In this document: positions 48,768 to 60,519 of the stretch, piece by piece
Position numbering within the stretch: the stretch's first letter is position 1
Layout: each line of letters opens with the position of its first letter
Assembly (NCBI GenBank): GCA_020631735.1
Contig: CM036191.1
Coordinates: forward strand, 42,205,335 to 42,269,334
Direction: 5' to 3'
Source: Saccharum officinarum
Taxonomy: Eukaryota > Streptophyta > Magnoliopsida > Poales > Poaceae
Length of the DNA: 64,000 nucleotides
Program-made: the position numbers and the translations under genes
Notes under the pieces: generated by a model
What the model was told of the DNA's origin: nothing
The model's input: the letters and a program-made list of their open reading frames with translations, nothing else
The model's database searches: none

Positions 48768-51700
48768 ATGGCCAACACTCGTCGTGCTACGTACGAAGCC
48801 GCTGAGACTGGTGGCAACGGTGCAGGAGCTGGTGGAAGTGGTGCCAACAATGTCAACCACCAGGAACCACGTCCAGAACCACATTTGCCCCCTCCTCCGC
48901 CGCTTACCGCAGAAATGTTCTTCACACAGTTTCTTGGAAGTCAACGCAGTACTGAACAATCACAGAGGAATATGGAAGACTTTCTGCGTACCATCGCGGA
49001 AAATGTTCAAAGAGGAAATAATCAAGGTGGTGGCCAGGGAGTGAACCAGTACAGCAGTTTCAAGGATTTCATGGATACTAGGCCACCTATTTTCAAAGAA
49101 GCAGCAGAGCCACTTGATGCCGAAGAATGGATTAACACTATGGAAGATAAGTTCCGTGTGTTAAGGATGACAGAAGTTCTGAAAGTAGAGTATGCTGCAC
49201 ATCAGTTACAAGGACCAGCAGGAATGTGGTGGAAGCATCACCGCAGTACTTTTCCTCCTAATGCCCAGATCTCTTGGAGGGATTTCACTGAAGCTTTTAA
49301 GGGAGTTTATATTCCCCCAGGGTTGGTTGAGATGAAGCTTGGAGAGTTTTTAGCCTTGAATCAGGGTACCAAGACGGTGACACAGTATCTGCATGCCTTT
49401 AATAACTTGTGCCGCTATGCCCCAGACATGGTTGACACAGATGCAAAGAAGATTGCTAGTTTCAAGAGAGGGTTGAGTCCGAAGATGATGAAGCATGTGG
49501 GTACCAATACCCGCAACAGATTCAACGACTTTATCAGTGACTGTTTGAAGCAAGAGAAGAACAATAATGCTTACACCGCATCCAAGAACCGCAAGAGAGT
49601 GTTCGAGTCAGGACCATCCCAGTCCAGAGTTGTCCCTGTCAACCGTTCATCTTATCGTCCGTCCGCACCTGGTGCGAGGTTCAGGCCGCCGCAGCATAAA
49701 ACCCAGAATTACAAGGGGCCACAGAAACCGTACAAGATCGCAGTGCCGCCAACAAAGACCAGCGCAGCTGCAGAACAGAGCAACTCCAAGGGAGCTATAG
49801 GGTCTGCTGGTACAGTGAAAGGGCCCTGCTACAACTGTGGTCAGCCAGGCCACTTTTCCAAGTTCTGCCCTTATCCGCCTAAAAAGAAGCAACAGACTTA
49901 CAATGCTCGTGTACACCACACCGCCATTGATGAAGTTCCTGAGGGAGAGCCCGTAACTGCTGGTAAGTTTCTTGTGAACCATCACCCTGCAGTTGTTCTT
50001 TTTGATTCTGGATCTTCGCATTCTTTTATGAGTCAAGCATTTGCACGGAAGCATGAACAACTATGCACAGAATTGAGTTATGGTTATCGCATAAGTTCAG
50101 CAGGAGCTGATGTGTTAACCAATAAGATGGTTAGAGGGGCAACCCTTGAGTTAGGTAGTCGGAAGTTTCGAGTGAACCTGGTAGTTATGCCTGGACTAGT
50201 TTTGGATGTAATAATAGGAATGAACTGGATGAAAGACTGGGAAGCAGTCATAGATACAAGCAGTAGGATGCTTACCCTTAAAGATCCCCAGGCAGAGGGT
50301 ACTTTCCAGGTACCATTGCCTAAAAGAACAGATCTTGTGAGTGTGACCTGTGCCATGGAAGTTGCTCCTATCCATCAGATCCCAGTAGTATGTGAGTTTC
50401 CGGATGTGTTTCCAGACGAGTTGCCTGGCCTTCCTCCAGACAGAGATGTTGAGTTTGGAATCGAGTTGATCCCCGGGACAGCTCCAATTTCGAGGAGACC
50501 TTATCGGATGCCTCCGGATGAGTTAGCTGAGTTGAAGAAACAGTTGGAAGAGTTGTTAAAAAAGGGGTTTATTCGCCCAAGTAAGTCTGAATGGGGATGT
50601 CCTGCCTTGTTTGTAAAGAAAAAGAAAGAGGGTACTCTCAGGATGTGTGTGGATTACCGACCTCTTAACGCTGTAACTATCAAGAATAAATATCCACTGC
50701 CTCATATTGATGTTCTGTTTGATCAGTTAGCTAAAGCCAGAGTGTTCTCCAAGATAGACCTAAGGTCAGGATATCATCAGATAAAGATTAGACCTCAAGA
50801 TGTTCCGAAAACCGCCTTTTCTACCAGATACGGGTTGTACGAGTATCTTGTTATGTCATTTGGACTAACAAATGCTCCTGCATATTTTATGTATCTGATG
50901 AATACAGTTTTCATGCCAGAGTTGGACAAGTTTGTAGTTGTCTTCATTGATGACATTCTAGTATACTCTGAAAACGAGAAAGGTCATGAAGAGCATCTGA
51001 GAATTGTCTTGACCAGGTTGAGAGATCATAAGTTATATGCTAAGTTCAGCAAATGTGAATTTTGGTTGAAGAAAGTTCCTTTCCTCGGTCATATCCTATC
51101 TGAGAATGGAGTTTCTGTAGATCCGAGTAAAGTGCAAGAGGTTATGGATTGGAAGACTCCAACCACAGTGTCAGAAGTCAGAAGTTTCCTAGGGTTAGCG
51201 GGTTACTATCGCCGTTTTATCCCAGACTTCTCGAAGATTGCCAAGCCTATGACAAGTCTGTTACAGAAAGATCACAAGTTTGCGTGGACAAAGGAGTGTG
51301 AGACAGCTTTCCATACCTTGCGGAAACTGTTGACCACTGCTCCAGTTCTTGCACAACCCGACATCGAGAAACTTTTTGATGTGTTCTGCGACGCATCAAA
51401 AACAGGATTAGGGTGTGTGCTAATGCAAGAAGGAAGAGTAATTGCTTATGCCTCCCGGCAGTTGAGAAAACATGAAATCAATTATCCGACTCATGACCTT
51501 GAGCTTGCCGCTGTGGTGCATGCCTTAAAGATTTGGAGACACTATCTGCTGTGTAATGTGTGCAACATTTTCACCGATCATAAGAGTCTCAAGTACATTT
51601 TCACCCAACCAGAATTGAACATGAGACAGCGAAGATGGTTAGAACTGATCAAAGACTACAACTTAAATGTACAGTATCACCCTGGGAAAGCCAATGTGGT

Positions 51701-53291
51701 AGCTGATGCTTTAAGCAGAAAATCACATTGTCTGAATGTGCAACCCTTGCTTGAAGATGGTTTCGATCTAATGCACCCTGCAGTGCTACAAAGTATTCAG
51801 GTCAGTTGTTCCTTGGAGAGTAAGGTTATAGAAGGTCAGAAAACGGACAAGGGGATATTCCACATCAAGAAGAAGATTCAAGAAGAACCCTCGAAACACT
51901 TCAGGGTGGATGAGCAGGATGTGTTGTGGTTCGACAACCGTCTTGTTGTTCCAAAGGATAGAGAGCTTAAGAATAAAATTTTGGATGAAGCTCATCTCTC
52001 TAAGTTGTCTATTCATCCTGGCAGCAGTAAATTATATCAAGAACTAAGACCTCGTTATTGGTGGACCAAGATGAAGAAGGAAATTGCAGCGTATGTAGCC
52101 AGATGTGACACATGTTGTAGAGTAAAAGCAATTCACATGAAGCCTGCCGGAATGCTACAACCTTTGTCAGTACCGAGTTGGAAGTGGGATGACATAAGTA
52201 TGGATTTTATCACGGGTCTACCCACTACTCAAAAAGGTCACGATTCCATTTGGGTAATTGTGGATCGTCTTACTAAGACAGCCCACTTTCTGCCTGTCAA
52301 AACGGAATATAGACCACCTCAATATGCTGAGAAGTATATTGCGGAGATTGTGAGGTTGCATGGCATACCAAAGACTATAGTGTCTGACAGAGGGTCACAG
52401 TTCACTGCTCACTTTTGGGAGCACTTGCACAAAGGTTTGGGGACTAGTCTGATTCGTAGCACTGCCTATCATCCTCAAACAGATGGTCAAACTGAGAGAG
52501 TTAATGCTGTTCTAGAAGATATGTTAAGAGCCTGTGTGTTGTCTTCCAGAGGTTCATGGGAGTCATGGTTACCATTAGCAGAGTTCTCATACAATAACAG
52601 CTATCAAGAGAGTATCAAGATGGCACCTTTTGAGGCTCTGTATGGCCGAAAGTGTAGAACACCGTTAAACTGGATTGAGCCCGGAGAAAGAAGGTATTAT
52701 GGTATTGACTTCGTAGAAGAAGCCGAAAGGAAAGTTCATATCATCCAGCAGAATATGAGAGCAGCCCAGTCACGTCAGAAAAGTTATGCAGATAAGAGAA
52801 GGAGACCGCTTGTGTTCGAAGTTGGTGACTATGTCTATCTAAAAGTTACGCCAATGAAAAAGAAAAGATTTGGTGTGCGCAGAAAGCTGGCCGCCAGATT
52901 TGTGGGACCTTATAAAATCCTGGAACGGAAGGGTCCTGTGGCTTACAAATTGGATTTACCAGAGTCAATGGGTGCTATATTCCCAGTTTTTCATGTATCA
53001 CATCTCAAGAAGTGTTTGCGCGTTCCAGAGGAAAGGATTGAACCTCGAGGCATAAAACTAAAGTCAGATTTGGTGTATCGTGAGCAACCAGTTCGAGTAT
53101 TGGATACCAAGGAAAGGGCTACTCGAAACAGTGTGGTGAAAACGTATAAGATACAATGGAGTCATCACGATGAAGGGGATGCATCTTGGGAAACGGGTGA
53201 ATACTTAAAGAACGCCTATGAAGATTTTTATAATAAATGGTTCGTAACCCAAATCTCGGGACGAGATTTTTATAAGGGGGGAGGGCTGTAA
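48768..53291 (+). CDS. Gag-pol polyprotein of Ty3/gypsy chromovirus (intact)
   Basis: One uninterrupted frame of about 1507 aa. The ATG at 48768 follows CAG; an in-frame ATG lies at 48762. Domains in order, numbered from 48762: Gag (about 105-290), CCHC zinc knuckle [14 protein letters not shown] (about 356), aspartic protease [10 protein letters not shown] (about 413), RT with FIDDILVYS (about 727), RNase [12 protein letters not shown] (about 874), and the integrase zinc-binding region (HLSKLSIHP...CDTCCRVKA, about 1080-1128). The integrase core follows (MDFITGLPT about 1147, SDRGSQF about 1208, [18 protein letters not shown] about 1244-1261), then the GPY/F-like region and a chromodomain-like C-terminus (about 1446-1493, [16 protein letters not shown]). 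All motifs look intact, so the element may be autonomous. The stop codon is inside the 3' LTR, and the purine tract is translated as KGGGL. Confidence 0.97.
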   Translation: MANTRRATYEAAETGGNGAGAGGSGANNVNHQEPRPEPHLPPPPPLTAEMFFTQFLGSQRSTEQSQRNMEDFLRTIAENVQRGNNQGGGQGVNQYSSFKDFMDTRPPIFKEAAEPLDAEEWINTMEDKFRVLRMTEVLKVEYAAHQLQGPAGMWWKHHRSTFPPNAQISWRDFTEAFKGVYIPPGLVEMKLGEFLALNQGTKTVTQYLHAFNNLCRYAPDMVDTDAKKIASFKRGLSPKMMKHVGTNTRNRFNDFISDCLKQEKNNNAYTASKNRKRVFESGPSQSRVVPVNRSSYRPSAPGARFRPPQHKTQNYKGPQKPYKIAVPPTKTSAAAEQSNSKGAIGSAGTVKGPCYNCGQPGHFSKFCPYPPKKKQQTYNARVHHTAIDEVPEGEPVTAGKFLVNHHPAVVLFDSGSSHSFMSQAFARKHEQLCTELSYGYRISSAGADVLTNKMVRGATLELGSRKFRVNLVVMPGLVLDVIIGMNWMKDWEAVIDTSSRMLTLKDPQAEGTFQVPLPKRTDLVSVTCAMEVAPIHQIPVVCEFPDVFPDELPGLPPDRDVEFGIELIPGTAPISRRPYRMPPDELAELKKQLEELLKKGFIRPSKSEWGCPALFVKKKKEGTLRMCVDYRPLNAVTIKNKYPLPHIDVLFDQLAKARVFSKIDLRSGYHQIKIRPQDVPKTAFSTRYGLYEYLVMSFGLTNAPAYFMYLMNTVFMPELDKFVVVFIDDILVYSENEKGHEEHLRIVLTRLRDHKLYAKFSKCEFWLKKVPFLGHILSENGVSVDPSKVQEVMDWKTPTTVSEVRSFLGLAGYYRRFIPDFSKIAKPMTSLLQKDHKFAWTKECETAFHTLRKLLTTAPVLAQPDIEKLFDVFCDASKTGLGCVLMQEGRVIAYASRQLRKHEINYPTHDLELAAVVHALKIWRHYLLCNVCNIFTDHKSLKYIFTQPELNMRQRRWLELIKDYNLNVQYHPGKANVVADALSRKSHCLNVQPLLEDGFDLMHPAVLQSIQVSCSLESKVIEGQKTDKGIFHIKKKIQEEPSKHFRVDEQDVLWFDNRLVVPKDRELKNKILDEAHLSKLSIHPGSSKLYQELRPRYWWTKMKKEIAAYVARCDTCCRVKAIHMKPAGMLQPLSVPSWKWDDISMDFITGLPTTQKGHDSIWVIVDRLTKTAHFLPVKTEYRPPQYAEKYIAEIVRLHGIPKTIVSDRGSQFTAHFWEHLHKGLGTSLIRSTAYHPQTDGQTERVNAVLEDMLRACVLSSRGSWESWLPLAEFSYNNSYQESIKMAPFEALYGRKCRTPLNWIEPGERRYYGIDFVEEAERKVHIIQQNMRAAQSRQKSYADKRRRPLVFEVGDYVYLKVTPMKKKRFGVRRKLAARFVGPYKILERKGPVAYKLDLPESMGAIFPVFHVSHLKKCLRVPEERIEPRGIKLKSDLVYREQPVRVLDTKERATRNSVVKTYKIQWSHHDEGDASWETGEYLKNAYEDFYNKWFVTQISGRDFYKGGGL
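53274..53286 (+). other. Polypurine tract, overlapping the gag-pol frame
   Basis: AAGGGGGGAGGGC immediately precedes the 3' LTR and is read as the last codons of gag-pol. Confidence 0.88.
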
Positions 53292-56200
53292 CACTCCGGT
53301 GTTAAGCAATGCATTTTTGCCTGGCAATCCTATTGCATAGCATTCATGTCATCATAATCATGTGTGATAATGTTACAATTTAAATCAAATAAAAGCTTGA
53401 AAATGATATAGGTGATGAAATATATTAATATGATAATCACATTTGTACCAAAACCTCGCAACTATAGATTCTACATCACTTGGAACCCTAGTTCAAATTT
53501 TGGAGCTCAAAATTTGTCAAAACTTGCTTAAAAATAATTATGAAAAATATTCAAAATTTTCCCTATTCTAGTTTTATTCTGTCATTCAAAATCTATCAAA
53601 ATTTTGAGTTGGCCCTTAATCAAAGTTGTAGAGAATTTAATTTTGAGCAACTTTTATTTTTGGGCCAATTCCAGAAAATGTCTTCTTCTTGTTCAAATTT
53701 TGGTTTGAAGTTTGAAATCCATTTGAATTAATTTTTGAAAATTGGAAAAAAACAAGTTTCGTCTTAGCAGGCCTCGTCCTCACTTCCCGGCCCGCTCGCG
53801 AAGCCGCCCGGCCCAGCCAGCCTCGCGCGCGCCCGCGCGACGCAGTCGGCCCGGCCCGCGACCCCGGCCTCCTTCCTCCTCCCGCGCGCGCCCACGCAAC
53901 GCTGGCCGCCGCGGCAGAGCGCGTTCGCCGCGTGTCGGCCATGCGCTGCAGCCGCTCGCCGCGCGTCGTCCTCGCCCTGATCTCCCGCCAGCGCGAGCGC
54001 ACTCAAAACGACTGCCCGAGCCTCCTCGCTCCCTCACTTCCCCTCCCTCACTCGCCAGCCACCCCTCCTCTCCCCACCGCGCGGTCGGACGGCTCGCCGC
54101 CGCGAGCTCCGGTTTCGCCTCCCCGTTCCGGCATCGTCAGGCCACCACCATCAATTTCACCTTGCACCGAGCTCCGCCCCGTTCTTCCCTCCTCCGAACG
54201 AGCCTCTCCGCTCCCTCGCTACCCGTGGTAGGGCTCCTTTCCTCCTCGCCTCGCCGCGCCACCGCAACGGTGCCGACGAGCCGCGCCTCTCCACCGCCTC
54301 AACCGCCACCTCTTTGCTCTCCCGCACTGACGTCTCGTGTTGGCCACTTCTTGGCGACCCTATTGCGCGTCTTGGTGGGTCGTTGGCTGGCCGGAACCGG
54401 CCGATTGGCCGTGACCGCCGCCGCGACGTCGGCGTCGGGAACGCCGGCGACGCGCTCGGGTCTCTCTCTTCCCCCCTTCCTCGCTCGGTGGGCTGAGCCG
54501 TGCCTGCGGGCCGCGCCCGAGCAAGCCGGCTCGGTCTCCTCCCCCGCGCGAGCGAGATGGGCCGCGACCGCCGTGGGCCGATCATTTCCCTCGGGCCGGC
54601 CCAGCGACATTTAAATAAATCCGTTTTCATTTCTCTTTTTTATTATTTTGATGAAAAACACTTGGGAAAATGAATTCTTGGTCATTTTAGCTCCAAAATT
54701 TGTGAAATAAATTTTTATATACTCATTTGAATTAGATCTACAATATAAAAATGTTGCATGTCAATATTTCATTACTTTTCTGTAGTGTTTTATTTAATCC
54801 TTGAAATTGGTGTGTTCTTGAAAAAAATTGATAAGAAAATGTAGAAAAATCAGAAAAATGTGGTTCCAAGTTTATTAATCCTGTTATGCCATGTACTTGC
54901 TAGGGTAATTTTATTTCATGGTTGTTCTGTAGAAAAATGTATAGTTGCAGTTCAAATGCTTTCTATTACCAATATTTGTTATTTTTGTTATTTAAATAAA
55001 TTTGAATAAAACATGCAAGTGATAATTTTTCCATAGTGTTTGTTTAGGTAGTAGATAGTAGAAAAATTCCTAAATCTGTTGTTTGATACTTTTCATAATG
55101 TAAAGTATTTTAAATATCTATTTGAGGCCATATTTTGTTATTTTTGTATAGTAAGTTCTAATTATCCAAATGCAGTAAAAATTTTATGTCAAGCTATTCT
55201 TGATATTAGTAATCCACTGTAATTTTATGAGATTTTCCTGAGCTACTAAAATATGTGTTGCTGTTCAACCATAGGACTAATTAGGGTTTCTATTTATTCT
55301 TAATGCAAAGTTAGTTAGAAAAATATACTTTGGTGTATCTTTGAAGCATCTTAATTGTTTAATACTCTCGCATGGTAGAAACTAGTGTTGGTAGTTTCCG
55401 AGTACATGTTCTTGGATGATGTTGACTACCTTGTAGAAGAGTCATAAGTTCCACATAATCCGATGACATAATACATTCATTACACCGTATGCATTCCGCA
55501 TCTTCATCATCTCATGTCACTTCTGCATTTCACCTATGCATGTTGCACTCATACTTCTGCATCATACAGGATCGCAGGAAGTGGTTCCGGCAGTTGTTCC
55601 CGAGGACGCAGAGGAGCAGCCCGAGGAGCCGGAGCCAGCAGAAGTAGAAGAGGAGTCCGGTGAAGAGCTTCCGGAGTGCCCCGACCATCATCCCAGTACC
55701 TTCGAGCGAGGCAAGCCCCGGAGCATTTCTCCCCCGGTTTGCAAATAATTATTTATTAATTTTTCTTAATCTAATGCATTAAGTTTAGGAGTTGTTTGCA
55801 AACGTTGCAGTATTATACCTTGTTCCACCTTGTTTTACCCGATCCTTGTCACCCTGGTGTCCACGGTCAATACTTGCTTAGCTTGCTTAGACCGGTAGAA
55901 GTCGGGTGATTGCCTGTCATCCGCGAGCTATAGGGGATTACCTGGTTTTGTGAAAGAGATGTCATGTGAGAATAACTAAGTGTGGGAATGAATGTGAGAC
56001 CGGGCGGAAGCTTGCAGGGTTCTGGACTGTAGTGTCTTCCGTCTGTGTCGATTAAGGACCGTCCGATGTCGGGCCTCGGGTCATGTTGAACGCATGCCTC
56101 CCATTTAGCTGGCCGGATAAAGTACCTTTCGACCGCGAAGCCGGGAGATTATTCGGGCCGAGTGGATTGCCCGCAACGCACTGTACCGGAGCAGTAGTGG

Positions 56201-57181
56201 CAGGAAACGGGGGCGCGATGATAAGGCCAAAGAGCAGTCGGGCGGCCCCCGGGTACATGTGGTTCCTGGCAAGCTCGCGACTTTACCTGAATGGTTGACT
56301 CGGTGACCAATACCTCACTTTAGCGGGTGAGTGAGGTTTGTGTGAGGAATAAATTACCAGCTGGTTAATAATCGATTCGAATCGCCATCGTTCACTGGAT
56401 AGTGAGCACTTGACTTGAGTTACTTCATCGTAGTAATACTGATGAAACACTTGGATAGTTATGAGGAAATGACATGGTAACTATTGTTAATTATCAATGG
56501 TAATCCTTGCTTGCTTAATTATATGGTTACTTTAGCTTAAGTGCAAACATAGTTGACAGGAGAATAAAGAATTAAAAGATGACATGCTTTTGTAAATGAT
56601 TTGCTAAGCTAAAAATGCTTTTCTTGCAAATGAGTCAGCTACCCCACCAAAAAGCCTATCATGATCCTTGGAGTCTTTTTGTTTTGGTTCTGTCGGGTAA
56701 GTCTAGCTGAGTACCTTCTCGTACTCAGGGCTTTGTTCCCACTTGTTGCAGATGGACAGATGTACTATGGTTATTGTATCAACTGTCTCTACCCTGCGAT
56801 GGGCGAAGCCTAGGACCATGGGCAATGGTCACTCACTACTCCTCGCCTGATGCTTTTGTGGGAGATGATCGCGAACTGGCACTGTATTTTGGAAAAGATG
56901 TGTGTGTGTGTGTGTGCTTTGAACTAATGCTTCCGCTACTTTATTTGAAACTGGTTTGTAATAACTATGTTTAAACTCCGATGTATTTTGTGCCGCAAAC
57001 TGCTGTGTAACTTATGAAGGTAATCGCTGAACTTATTACGATCTTGGCTGTGATGTGAAATGGTTTGAAATCCGTCGAGATTTCACGGACTACCGGGTTA
57101 TACGGGCTTAAGTTTGGTAAATTGTCCATCCGTTGGATGATTTTCTTACTTAATCTCGTATAATTGGGCGGTTCTGTTACA
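53287..57181 (+). repeat. 3' LTR of the young chromovirus
   Basis: Near-identical to 42753-46650. The gag-pol stop codon (TAA, 53289-53291) is formed by its first bases. Confidence 0.96.
55536..55748 (+). CDS. Small acidic ORF in the 3' LTR (70 aa), putative
   Basis: This is the copy of the 5' LTR frame with one His for Arg change near ECPDH. It carries the same caveats. Confidence 0.3.
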   Translation: MHVALILLHHTGSQEVVPAVVPEDAEEQPEEPEPAEVEEESGEELPECPDHHPSTFERGKPRSISPPVCK

Positions 57182-57186
57182 GTCCA

Positions 57187-57515
57187 CCTCCCGTTTGTAG
57201 GACAAATAGGACCTGGTTGCTAAGGACAACATCCTCTGCTGGTGTCTTTTCTTAAGTAATATCCCCATTGGAACAATCGTAGCATAGCTTGAGAAAGTTA
57301 GAACCAGAGACCTTAGTGATCTTCTTTATATCCCTATTTTCTCCGTCTTTGTTGTTGCTCAGGGGTTAAGTTTAGACTTAGTTTCTCATACGTTTTTTCT
57401 GTGGTAAAATATAAATAACGATACTCTGAAATACTACCGGATGAAGTGCTACATCGGTGTAATATCTGTGCGCTTGCGGATAACCTTATTTTCTTGTGTA
57501 CATTTAATTCATACC
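57187..57515 (+). mobile_element. Older LTR, right part
   Basis: It resumes after the GTCCA duplication. Joining 42752 to 57187 gives continuous LTR-like sequence. It includes GGATGAAGTGCTACATCGG and GTGCGCTTGCGGATA, phrases typical of grass gypsy LTRs, and runs to about 57515. Confidence 0.6.
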
Positions 57516-58628
57516 AACAGAGTACATCGCAGTTTGGGGGTTGAGCCTATGGTCTACAAGCATCGGAGTCCAGAAGGGTCTTGTAGCGGCGCTCTATGGA
57601 CCGTGGTGGTGTCATGGAGCCGAAGAAGCTCTCGACGTCGCCTGGCTACTCTGTCCTAACACACTGTGTCGGATTGGACCAGCCTCCCTAGGTGCGTATT
57701 TTGAAGACTTCTTGGTGGTGAAAGGGGCCGGCTCGAGGGGCTAGCACATGGGCCTAGAAGCCCCCGACCCCCTGGAGGCCGCGGAAGGACTTGTCTTCTT
57801 GTGTCACACCTTCTGCATGACCCTGTCGGAGGGGCGTTTGGTAGAGCCACGCCCTAGGGGCAGCACCGGGAAGCCCCCGAGCCTTGATGGCTCGGGGCAT
57901 GTCTTCTTGTGCCTAGGCCTTGGCTAGCGCCCAGAGCCGGGAGGCAGCCAAAGATCGGGTCTAGGCCCCTGTCGATTGGGAGCCCCGAGCTTGGGCGAGC
58001 CGCCGAGTGTCGAGCAGAGGTGGCAAGCATGCTTAGGCTTGGCCTGATCCTTGGTCTGCAGGTGTGCGCGAGCGTACCCGATGGGTACACAGCCCCCGAG
58101 CCCCCGGGCAATCCTAGAGGGATCGGTCGAGGGGGCTGTTGGTCAGGAACCCTTGATTCTAAGGCTAACTCATCCATATATTAGAATCTCGTCACTTTCT
58201 CTCACAGAGGTTTTGGTGCGATGAAGCCAAAAATACTGGCTTCACCCAGCTTCTTCCCACGCTCATGTGTCCCATTGTGGCAAGATGTCACTTTTGAGAG
58301 GGCGCGGCAATCCAGGCACGCGGCCACCGGAGCACAGTCGTGGGGCACAAGGGCGGGTAGGGCCCGGCCACTAGGGTCGCGTGGACGGCTAGGTGTGGGC
58401 ACATGGACGCCCTGGCTGCTGAGTGCGTGTATGCCACTGGGCGGCGCCGGGCATAGGGGCGGGGAGGGCACGGTTGTAGGCCACGGGGAACTGGGTAGGA
58501 AGACCACGCGTACCTTCCAGAGAACAAACAGCCGCCGAGGCATATACTGACCGCACATAGGGAAGACGCATGCAGCAGACTGACCGTGGTTGCCCGGGCG
58601 TGCGGCTGACGGGCCATGTGGCCACTAG
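57516..58628. other. GC-rich repeat-like sequence without gene
   Basis: Contains AAGCCCCCGAGCC/GAGCCCCGAGC phrases common in grass LTR elements. No terminal repeat or protein domain was found. Confidence 0.4.
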
Positions 58629-59360
58629 AGCACGCGACCGCTAGGTCGCGCAGGCCACTACTCTATTTCCAACTCCAACCAGACCGACATATACTATTGT
58701 GGTGGCAACACCAACACTACTCTCGGGTTGGCCATCGCATGCTCCGTGCTGCTGGCGGCCGTCGTCCTGATAAGCGCAGGGCGGCCGGCGGTGACGGACC
58801 GCTGCGCTACGTGCAACAGGGACTGCGTCGCAGGCTGCACGGACGTCGCTCGCGTCGCGTGTAAGCTGGAGTGTGAGATCGAGATCACCAGTTATTATTG
58901 CGAGCTTTGCAAGGCCCAGAGCTTCGAGCCGTGCAGCGCCCTCTGCTACGACGAGAAGTCCAAGGTGGCCCAAGGCTGCCGCGACGACGTGGCCACGCTG
59001 TGCAGAGACTGCCGGAACGCGTGCCTGACGAGTAGCTTCTCCATGGCGGACGCCGTATGTGGGGGCGAGTGCGCACCGGCGGAGCTATGCTTGCGGTGCG
59101 CCGCCGCCGGCGAGGCGGAGTCGGTGCGGTGCGACGATGCTTGCGTCGCCTCCTCCTCCTCCGACCGGTTCTCGTCCTGCGCAGACGACCTGGCCTGCGG
59201 AAGTGGCGGGAGCAGCACCTCCAAATGCGTGAGGTGCCCGTCAGGGCCGGGGATCTGCGCGGGTTGCAAGAGCAGAGAGCAGAAGAAGTGGTACCAAGAT
59301 TGCCTCGCCCGCGACTGTGTCCAGGGTTCCGGATGCACTTCTCTGCTGCAGGCGCCGTGA
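58629..59360 (+). pseudogene. Cysteine-rich secreted-protein ORF lacking an ATG start
   Basis: From the in-frame stop at 58626-58628 the frame is open to the TGA at 59358-59360. It contains a hydrophobic leader (LAIACSVLLAAVVLISAG, about 58728-58780) followed by a mature part of about 185 residues with some 29 cysteines, many in C-x2-C or C-x3-C spacing. That is a typical small secreted, thionin-like plant protein architecture; the exact family is not recognised. No ATG lies in frame before the leader; the codon at the expected start is TTG (58728) and the first in-frame Met is deep in the mature part (59043). Either the start was lost or it lies in an unseen upstream exon. Otherwise the frame is clean. 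Confidence 0.65.
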
Positions 59361-59619
59361 CTACCTGCCTGTGTTCCAGATACCTTGCATTTCATTTTGC
59401 GTGCATCGATGAATGCTGTTTAACAATTTACTCCGATCCGATCCGCCAATCGATCGATCTTCATTTCAGTTGGCCTATGTTTAAGTTTCTGTAGTTTGTT
59501 ACTTTATTTGTTATTATTCCCGGAGCTAGATGTGCATGCATACAAGTAATGTACGTGTTCAATGATGACTAATATAAAAGTCCTTGGATCGGGGCAACAG
59601 TTGTATTATATTCATGCAA

Positions 59620-60510
59620 GTTGCGCTCCTTCATTTACATTTCTATCGATAATAATACTCCGATGAGGGCGTCCGTCCGTCTCGATGTTCCTCGCCAGGC
59701 CTAAGGACCAGCCCAACGGGCCTACTTCCCTCCACCTTTGGTCCTTCATGGTTTCAAAAAAAAAAAGACAACAACATTTCCCATCCCACATCCGTCGCTC
59801 GCCTTCTCGAGCGCGGAGGCCACTCGCACCCAGCCCCATCTCGTGCTTCTCCGTGCCCCGCGCCGCACCAACATCCACCTCACCCATAGCGGAAGGGGAG
59901 GCAAGGATGCCTGCGCCCTGCGACTGCGAGCCCATCCACCTCGCCCATCGGTAGGAAGGGGAGGCCTGCTCCTAGGTGTATGCTGGGTTGTTGCTCTCGA
60001 TGTTCCCTAGACCCGAACTTGCTGGCTACCGTAGTTTCCCACCACATAGGCCGTGGCCCTAGTGATGCTTTGTTTCAAGTTACAAGTGTTTTATCTTGAT
60101 GTTGCATATGTTGTAGTGGTTATACATGTATTGTGCAAATGTATGTTTCAAATATTTCAGCTGTTTCAAACGTATGTTGCAAGTGTTTTATTTGAATGTT
60201 GCATATGTTGCACTGACTATACACATATGTTGTAAGTTTATGTTCCAAATGTTTTACCTGGTTCAGACGTATTTTGCAACAAATGCTTCATAGTGTAAGT
60301 GTTTTTATTAGCAGACGATGGAAGCGAGCACAAGCGGAGACGATCCCTGCGTGCTGGGTGGTCCCCGCATGTGTGGGTGGTCTCCACCTATATGCGCAGC
60401 AGCAGGCAGGCATGCGTAGCAGCAGTAGACGAACGCGCAGCATCAGCAGACGTGGGCCGGCAGGCACAGCAGCATGCACCGCAGGCATGGGCGTCCGAAC
60501 GTCCTAGCAA
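59620..60510. repeat. GCAACAT-type repeat element, third copy
   Basis: About 60053-60300 repeats TGTTGCATATGTTGCA/ATGTTTCAAATATTTCA words as at 11.6-12.0 kb. GGGCGTCCG occurs near both ends (59668 and 60487), which may mark element borders. It has GC-rich flanks and no transposase. Confidence 0.5.
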
Positions 60511-60519
60511 GTAGCCACG

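Larger units (their letters stand above)
42753..57181 (+). mobile_element. Complete young Ty3/gypsy chromovirus with extra ORF (14.4 kb)
   Basis: It is bounded by LTRs 42753-46650 (3898 bp) and 53287-57181 (3895 bp), both TGTAACACTCC...GGCGGTTCTGTTACA. Identical target duplications GTCCA flank it (42748-42752 and 57182-57186). The PBS is TGGTATCGGAGC at 46653-46664 and the purine tract lies just before 53287. Inside are an extra ORF with a histone-H3-like N-terminus and one uninterrupted gag-pol ORF, both on the plus strand. By eye the LTRs differ by only about three substitutions plus some 1-2 bp homopolymer or GT indels. That implies an insertion tens of thousands of years old at the usual grass rate of 1.3e-8 per site per year. 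The chromodomain-ended integrase and long LTRs suggest the Tekay/Del lineage. Confidence 0.96.
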
